Assembly: GCA_026874595.1 (NCBI GenBank)
Contig: CM049315.1
Coordinates: 74,600,401 to 74,664,400 of the forward strand
Source of the DNA: Sipunculus nudus
Taxonomy: Eukaryota > Annelida > Sipuncula > Golfingiida > Sipunculidae
Length of the DNA stretch: 64,000 bases
Reading direction: 5' to 3'
Of the stretch, positions 40,997 to 48,300 are shown one piece after another. The notes beneath the pieces are model-generated. The model ran no database searches. It saw only the letters and a program-made list of their open reading frames with translations, and was not told where the DNA came from. Position numbers and translations under genes: made by a program. The first letter of the stretch is position 1. The number at the start of each line of letters is the position of its first letter.

Positions 40997-41081
40997 GGGA
41001 GACATCAGATTCAACATTAACCATCAACATGATAACATTGCAAGGTGGTCACAGACATTACACCAAGGTGATCAACATTCA

Positions 41082-42269
41082 TCAAATATCGGCCAAAAAT
41101 TCACATTTGACTTTTTCTAATTCTGGCGACAGAACACGTGGTGGGGTTGGACAACGGTTTTTTGCAAGTCGTCTGGCCTTCTGACTGGCAGCTGATTGAG
41201 TGATGGCCTCGCAGCTCTGGGATAAAGTCCCGTGGTCCAGACTTTGTGCTGCTGACGCTTGACTGATTGACCCTGTGAATGATGTGGAACTCCTAGACAG
41301 ATCTAATATATCCTCGTGAGGTGGGAGCACATCTATGGCAGATTTTGGTCGCCCCATCTGAGCGTAAGACGTCCCAGCACCTTGACCTGCGAGACTGCTC
41401 TGTGACATACTGTTTTGAATTAAGTTCCTGGCTGCTACTGGACAGAGTTCTGTATACAGACGTGGTGTGGACTCAGAGCGGTGCACCCGTCGGGTTACGA
41501 GGCTTTTGTCCTCATTGTCGCTATTTTTCGAGTCAGTTTTCCTGAAGCGCTGTAGCTCCTTTGCAGATAACCTTGAGAAACATTTCCTGTCTAGTGGCAA
41601 GATATTGGTTGGAACGGACATTCCAGAGACACATACATCAGCTTTTTCACGCCTGGGACTGTCCACTGTATGGCGCTGTTTAATTTTATGTGACCTGCTG
41701 GCAGGGTGCCAAGTCTGTCCCTCAATAAGATCATCTAATTTACCCTCCCCCACCCTTCCCATTGACCCATCTATAAAAGGCTGCAGCAAGTCTGGCTGTG
41801 ACGTTGATGCCCTCTGATCCTGTTGTTTCGGGAAAAAAGCAAAATGCATGGAGCCGGACTCTTCCAGTGGTATAACAAATGTCGACAGTGGTCCGGACAC
41901 GACACGATCCTCAGGAGGCGTGGTGCTCTTATAACCCGGGTTAAAAACGGAAAACTTATCCCCACCTCCCTTTAGATCAGAGAGATCAAGTGATCGACTT
42001 GTTGCCATGGAAGCTGCCGTTGCCATAGCACCAGATGAGCCTGATTCTGCCTTCATTTGAGGAGAGCTTGAAGCATGTGGCAGGTGACCTATGCTGTGCC
42101 GTGAACGAGGTTTGTATGCCGAGGAATCGGTGTTTGTGCTCACTGTACGGTACTGCTTGGTTCGATTTGTCTGGCACGGACGACACGGACAGCGCTGTGA
42201 GAACCAGCCGTGGTGGATGAGATGGACCTCTTCTGCTACGCTGTATGGGGCAAGGTGGGGGCTGACTAG
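41082..42269 (-). CDS. In-frame post-stop extension of the KLHL gene (candidate stop-codon readthrough ORF)
   Basis: Immediately after the KLHL TGA, in the same frame and with no splice site needed, 395 codons are open before a TGA at 41084-41082. The stop context is TGA CTA G. The first in-frame ATG is well inside the ORF (before KAESGSSGAM), so the first part of the frame could not be made from an independent start. The translated tail is rich in Ser, Gln, Pro, Arg and Lys, with no recognised domain, signal or membrane segment, and looks intrinsically disordered. Short clusters stand out: RSLDLSDLKGGG, RRVHRSESTPRL (basic, phosphosite-like), RPKSAIDVLPPHEDILDLSR, and a basic PTPPRVLSPELEK near the end. 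Codon composition resembles the upstream exons. Alternatives are a 3' UTR that is open by chance (unlikely at this length in AT-rich DNA) or a separate gene fused to this mRNA. Confidence 0.75.
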   Translation of the reverse strand, partial: LVSPHLAPYSVAEEVHLIHHGWFSQRCPCRPCQTNRTKQYRTVSTNTDSSAYKPRSRHSIGHLPHASSSPQMKAESGSSGAMATAASMATSRSLDLSDLKGGGDKFSVFNPGYKSTTPPEDRVVSGPLSTFVIPLEESGSMHFAFFPKQQDQRASTSQPDLLQPFIDGSMGRVGEGKLDDLIEGQTWHPASRSHKIKQRHTVDSPRREKADVCVSGMSVPTNILPLDRKCFSRLSAKELQRFRKTDSKNSDNEDKSLVTRRVHRSESTPRLYTELCPVAARNLIQNSMSQSSLAGQGAGTSYAQMGRPKSAIDVLPPHEDILDLSRSSTSFTGSISQASAAQSLDHGTLSQSCEAITQSAASQKARRLAKNRCPTPPRVLSPELEKVKCEFLADI

Positions 42270-42272
42270 TCA
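42263..42272 (-). promoter_or_regulatory. UGA-CUA-G stop context, inside a 10-bp perfect palindrome
   Basis: The bases are TGACTAGTCA, identical on both strands. TGA is the KLHL stop and CTAG follows it directly. UGA-CUA(G) is the best characterised leaky stop context in animals (for example human OPRL1, OPRK1, AQP4, MAPK10, LDHB and MDH1). No strong downstream hairpin was seen by eye. Confidence 0.75.
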
Positions 42273-42329
42273 AATGTTCATCACGTGGACTATACAAGCA
42301 CCTGCTCGGCCAGTGCACAAAGCTGCCAC
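42270..42329 (-). CDS. KLHL terminal exon: end of kelch blade 6 and TGA stop
   Basis: The acceptor is gtatttacag. There are 19 codons, [19 protein letters not shown], then TGA at 42272-42270. The GRAGAC strand followed by about eight residues is the usual end of KLHL1/4/5 proteins, so this is a genuine family stop and not a frameshift. The exon does not end here: the open frame continues past the TGA. Confidence 0.93.
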   Translation of the reverse strand: MAALCTGRAGACIVHVMNI

Positions 42330-45300
42330 CTGTAAATACAAATTACACACATGATTAGAATGTTCACTCCAGGACCAAAATCTGAATGACTTGTATATAA
42401 ATTATTTGAATGTCCCTGACTTACAATTACAAATGTAATTATAAACATTATAATCATATTCCTTTTGATCATTTTCTATCACCATGCATGTTTATATTTA
42501 GATATGCATTATGATGATTTGCAGAAATGCAGTCTGTTAGGTTTTCCATCAGTTTAATCAATTTATCATTAAAATACATTTAAATTATTGCAAACTGTCA
42601 CTAAAAATCAGAATTCAATTCACTATTGAGTATTTTTTCATTGTTTGGATTTTGGATAAACGGCCAAAATTTCTGTTCTCAGTTCTCAATTTCAGATAAA
42701 CAATTTTTGAGATAAAAAGTTCTCAGATAATTGACCCTCTACTGTTCCATTATTATTCAAGGACTAATTTTATTTGAGACTGTGAAAGCAACTGATTAGT
42801 AACTTTCATGTTAATCCTTTCATCACCACCAGATGGCACAAGTGTGAGCTTTAAAGTGCTTGTAATGTCACCAGGTAGTGTCAAAGGTCAGACGATTCAC
42901 AAACCTTGGACCATTCATTGCCCTGTGGGTCATAGCATTCCACTTCGTTCAGGTACTGTGAGCCGTCGTACCCCCCGACTGCGTAGAGTTTATCACCGAG
43001 GACACACACACCCACCGCATCCCGAGGGGACGAGATCGGGGCTACGATGGTCCAAGTGTCAGTCTTGGGATCATACCTGTAAATAATTCAGTGAATGGAT
43101 ATACATCTGTGAAAAGATACTGTTATTGGTACTTAGATACAATTCTGCTCTTGTGAAGACCATCATTTACAATAAAAGACTGAATTATACATCCTGAATC
43201 AAAATTTAATATAGTAAAGCAAATTGTTTTATAAACAGTTGTTTCATATTAATGGAATTAATATTTAATGGAATGAATAACCATGAACTGTATATTTGCT
43301 AAGGTTGAAACATGATTTTGTTTTGTAGTTGAAGCATGTTGTTGATTACAACTTACAAGTTGGCTAGTATCATGTTAATTTTTTATATGAAATGCCTTAC
43401 GTTTTGTGAATATTCATTTGATTGTTCATAGAAGTATACATGTCTGTTTGCTTACGTCATTCAGTTTGATTTTATGAGCCTATAATAAAAGTAACAACAC
43501 TTCTGATAAAATGTCTGTCAGCTGTTGAATCTGATGTCTGACTAGTCAACTACAAAATTTCAGTAGACTACACCAATAGTTGAGCCAAAGTTGACTAGTC
43601 AAATTAGTTGTTTCAGCCTTAATATTTACATTTGTTAATTACAAGAATCTTTTTTAAATAATGACATGACTTAACAAATTTAATATTAAAATAAGGTTTT
43701 GTTGTTCATCTGATAACAATTTTCCATGCACAATTTTTTAATTCCAAGATGAATAACTGTGGATAAAACCTTGGCAAGAGATCTTTAAAGAGAAAGCAAT
43801 GCTAAGTATGGAATTACATAACTGCAAAATTACAGGATCGAGTTTTTTTTGCTGGTGTAGGACCTAATATTATGACATCAGTATCAATGTCACTTAGACA
43901 AACATGATATAAACCTAACATGATATAAACCTGTCTTAAACACCACCTATGAATTAAGACCACCCTTGGCTGAACCTAAAGCATTAAGATTGGTTATAAC
44001 TGATCTGTCTAATAAGACCACCTGTGAATTAAGACCACATTTTTTGTTTTATCACCCAGGTCTCACTGTATATTACCATCAGACAAAACCACATACCTCT
44101 CAACACAATCGAACCTGCTGGAACTTGGGTTGCTGGCTGGGGCATCATGGCCGCCCACAGCATACAGGAAACCATTACAGGTGGACACGCCTACACCGCC
44201 CCGTCGCTTGTTCATCGGGGTGCATAAAGTCCACTTGTTTGTGTGCGGATCAAAACACTCAACGGAGCGTAGACATGAGCTGCCGTCCCTACCTCCTACT
44301 GCATACAATCTGAAAGAGAAAGGTGTACAGATTAGTTTTTCTGTATGTGTACAGGCCACATATTCTGTTTGATATGTGTAAAGTACAGAAATTCTGACAT
44401 TATGGAACATTTCTGTGACCACTTGGATCGACATCAGTATGCTTACAAGCCATGAAGAGGAGTTGATGACCACTACTGATACTTTACATTCAGTATAAAA
44501 ACACTTAGATAAACGGAATACGAAAGCTAGAAATAAGTTCATCGACTTTAGGTTGGCATTTAACACCATTCCAACACGTCATGGTTACTGAGCTGTTACA
44601 GCTCAATGTAGCAGAACAAGAATGTATGTGGGTACTGGACTTTCGAACAATCCGAAAACAATGTGTACGAGTAGAAAGTGTAGTTTCTCCATGCTGTTGA
44701 ATCTGTACTGGTGCCCCACAGGTGGATGTTTTGTAACATGCATTATATATTATGTACACAAATTCCTTCGTGTCTACTCGGGCAGGATGAGACATTTTGA
44801 AATAAGGGAATCTCACTGCCATTCTCAGCAGAATCTCAGTTTTTGATGAATCTTGCTACCACAAAAAAATCGCAAATGCTGTCACATGGTGTAACAAACA
44901 TCATCTTTTATTTTATTTAAAATAAAATACTTAGTCTTGACTAAGAAACATATAACTGAACCTAGAAATAGACCTACATTTTTTTTAGAATTTTTTTTGG
45001 TGCTTCCATTTTTTAATGCTTGTAATATGTACATATGCAGAATTCCATTCTGGTTTCAGACTATCTGATAGAGGCTTTCATGTGGTTATCCTGGTGTCAA
45101 CCAGGCTTGGTGTACCACTCCTGTAGCACTGGGTGTGTGCCATCCAAACACCAAGGAACCCCTGAAAGGTGTTTGTGAGTGAAACATGACTGTTGGGCAC
45201 AGTCTCGGCAAAGATTCGAACTCACTATCTCCTGGCTTTGAGCCCTGTGGTGTACCCCTAGACCATGAAAGATCTGGGTGTTTATGTCATAGGTGGTTTG

Positions 45301-48300
45301 TGTATTTTTCTGGAATGGAATTTATTTTTAGTTCTGGCATGACTTACTTGTTCCCGAGCACAGCCACACCGACTGTACTCCTGGAGGCAGACATGGGTGC
45401 CACATAACTCCACTGTCGAGCCTGCGGATCCCAACGCTCAACTGTGTTCAGGTATGACCAGCCATCATGGCCTCCTACGGCATACATGGGGCCCTCCAGA
45501 ACACCAACACCTACAAAGAAATCACACATGATGAGAAAACCTCCAGACTCTAAGCTATCTTCTGAAAAATAAGAGCACCACAAAAGTGTATAATACACCC
45601 TGTATATGACTTATTACCTCATTAAATATCCACAAGTTTTTCAGAGAATATAACTCACAAGAGATGATATACTGGTAAATATTTCGATGCCTTTCCAGCA
45701 ATGCTGTTTGATCAAAACATTGCATGTGATGTCTTTGTAAAACAACTGTATGAGTCTTCTGATTGGTTCTATTGCTTTATTTATTATTCATGAAATGGAC
45801 ACCAGAGAAGGTCACTGAATCAAGGTCTGTGAAAGCATAGCCAGAGACTTGGTAGTATGAATATGGCAAAGCTCAGTTTAACATAATATTTTACAGTTTG
45901 TGATTTGTTAAAAAAAGTTCCTAACCCAGCCCATGTCGATGTGTGGCCATCGGTGGCATCATGGTCCATGCTTTTTTGTGTGGGTCGTAACATTCCACTG
46001 TGTTCAGGGTTTTGAGTCCGTCCCTTCCTCCCACCACGTACAGCTTGTCTTCAAGAACAGCCACACCAAACTGCAGGCGTCGCCCACTCATGTTCCCCAC
46101 TTGTATCCAGGTATTGGTCCGCAAGTCGTATTTTTCTATACTTGTAGCACCTGAAAAATAAATGAAAATTACCCTATGAAACACGGACAGTTTACCCATT
46201 ATAAGGCATGAGAGATGATATGAGACCATTGTGATAATGGGAAGGGGTCCAGCTGATTTCAAGAAATATACAAGCAAGAAAAAGAGTGAAAGATGTAGAA
46301 TTTCATAAAAATTCCAGAAACTGATATTCCTAAATTTCCTTATATCAGGAAATTTCCAGAAATATCTCATGCCTGAATATTGTTCATTCTTCTCTTAGTT
46401 TCTTGTTCTGATAGTGATCATTTTTATGTTATTATGTAAAGGACTTTCAATAGGATGAAAATTTGAAGGGTCCAGGACACTCAGGTCTAAATCTTCAAGC
46501 ATCACACAAAAATCTGCAGTGTCCCAATGGTGACCAGAGATGTGATCTTGTATGTGTGAAAACTCCCACGCAAAAAGAAGAAACCCACCTGGTGCAAGTT
46601 TATTCCACCTGTGTACAGGAATAAGCGGATGGGTTTAAACTGAAATATTAGCAGATACTATGATATTTTAAGAAAAAAACAATGTACTTCATGTATACTG
46701 AAACTGCCTGGTATGTGAAAGGGCCCCTTTAAGCATAGTGGCTCATTACTGTTTACCTGTCCCAAGATTTACAGCATAAAATAAATGATGGCATGTGTTA
46801 TGTGAACATTTTGCTCAGGGGAAAATATTGGGCCAATCCCAGATTTGTACTCATAAAGGTGGCACCCATATCTACCTACACAGTTTGGTCCACTTTTATA
46901 TACACCCTTAAGATGCACCATCTTAAAGAGCGTTCTGGCTTTCCAAACGAGATAAATCAACTCAGGAGTCACACATTTTGGTGAAATTTATTGTGGTAAT
47001 TACCCAGCTACTCAAACCACCTACCCCAGGCCCAAAGTTGGGTGTCATTTTGGATGAGCCCCCATATATTACATAAACATTTTTCTCAGAGGTTAATATC
47101 GGCCCGATCCCATATTAAAACCCATGTTGGTGTTGCACATGTCCAGCGTTTCAACTGTTTCACTAGAAAAGCAAGCTCTACAAACTAATTAGTTTGGCCT
47201 TCTTTTAAATACGCCCCGTAATACATAACATACCTTTTGAACAGTCCATGCCACCAACAGCGTACAGGACACCAACAGTGGACTTTCGTGGCATGGTTCT
47301 CGGGCTCTGTAGGGACTGCCGTCGTTCCGGTAACAAGTGGTATTTTAGTGCTTCCATAATGAGGTCCTGACATTCACGGTCCTCCCGGAACAATGAGTTG
47401 GTCTCTACATGGTCGGCAATGAACTGTCGGATAAACAAGTATTCTTTTTATTATGCCTTTTGTTTCATATCATTTCATCAATTTAAAATAGACACTGATT
47501 TTATCAATTTTTAAACAGTATGTAATGTTTTTAAAAATAAGTATGTTTTGATTTGATTTATTAGGCCTATGCCTACACTACAACTAAACTTTTTGGAACT
47601 GATCTGCAAATGTATAAAATATTGCCATATTCAATCTGACACTACTATGTGGACTAGAGTACATGATAGCTAAATGTATTAGCACATGGGTTTGTTATGT
47701 GATGAGAGCACTGCATTCAGAACAGAGACTGGGGCCTCATTGGCTGATGCAAGGTGTGACTTTACTGTGACAAGGAAAATCTGGAATTGACTTAAGTCTA
47801 GTAATACAAGTTTTTTTTATTCTTCCCAGAAAATTTAGGGCTGACAGGTTACGAAAAACTAAGCTTTAGTTGAGGTCTAGAATTTTTAGTCACAGGGGTT
47901 TTTCCCTGTGGCTGACGTCACTACTGAGTTGACATAGCTCATAGATGTGCCAAGAGCTTTCAACAAATCACACCTGATGTTTTTGGTTGAAAAATATACA
48001 GCAAAAATATTTTTCTTCAGGAACTGGGTTCAACTCATGCAAAATCTTTATTAATAAATTCTTTACAGGCAAGTGTGTTATATGATAATACAATGAGATT
48101 TGGAATAGGTTTGCTGACCTACAGGTCAGTGTACATATGGAACAGATTTTTGTATAGCTGTGACATTTTATATCAATTTAAATACACACACTTGACCACA
48201 CATCCATTCAATCACTCAACACAAACCTGTGGTGGCAAGAGTGGCAGCTTAATATGGGACAGCAGTTTGGCCAGGTGTTTTTTCCTGGTGGGGGGATCAT

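Larger units (their letters stand above)
34616..41081. other. Region between the convergent TTC6-like and KLHL 3' ends
   Basis: Contains no supported gene. It includes family D (35450-35735), two tandem ~55-bp copies of tgcattaaaagttagccatg (36490-36570), scattered AT-rich sequence and one MITE-like element (40726-40996). The KLHL 3' UTR must start at 41081 on the minus strand. I could not choose a poly(A) signal for it. Confidence 0.55.

Noticed and set aside
41082-42143. 353-codon minus-strand frame as an independent gene
   Set aside because: It is the continuation of the KLHL frame. The apparent start is GTG, the open frame runs upstream to the KLHL TGA, no acceptor is required, and the first ATG is internal. 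A separate gene is kept only as an alternative.
42270-42272. TGA decoded as selenocysteine
   Set aside because: KLHL proteins have no Cys/Sec at this position and normally end here. The CTAG context fits readthrough, and I saw no obvious SECIS-like fold by eye. A SECIS search of the 3' UTR would settle it.
41321-42354. Plus-strand frames of 60-116 codons opposite the KLHL extension
   Set aside because: Antisense shadows of the real minus-strand coding frame.
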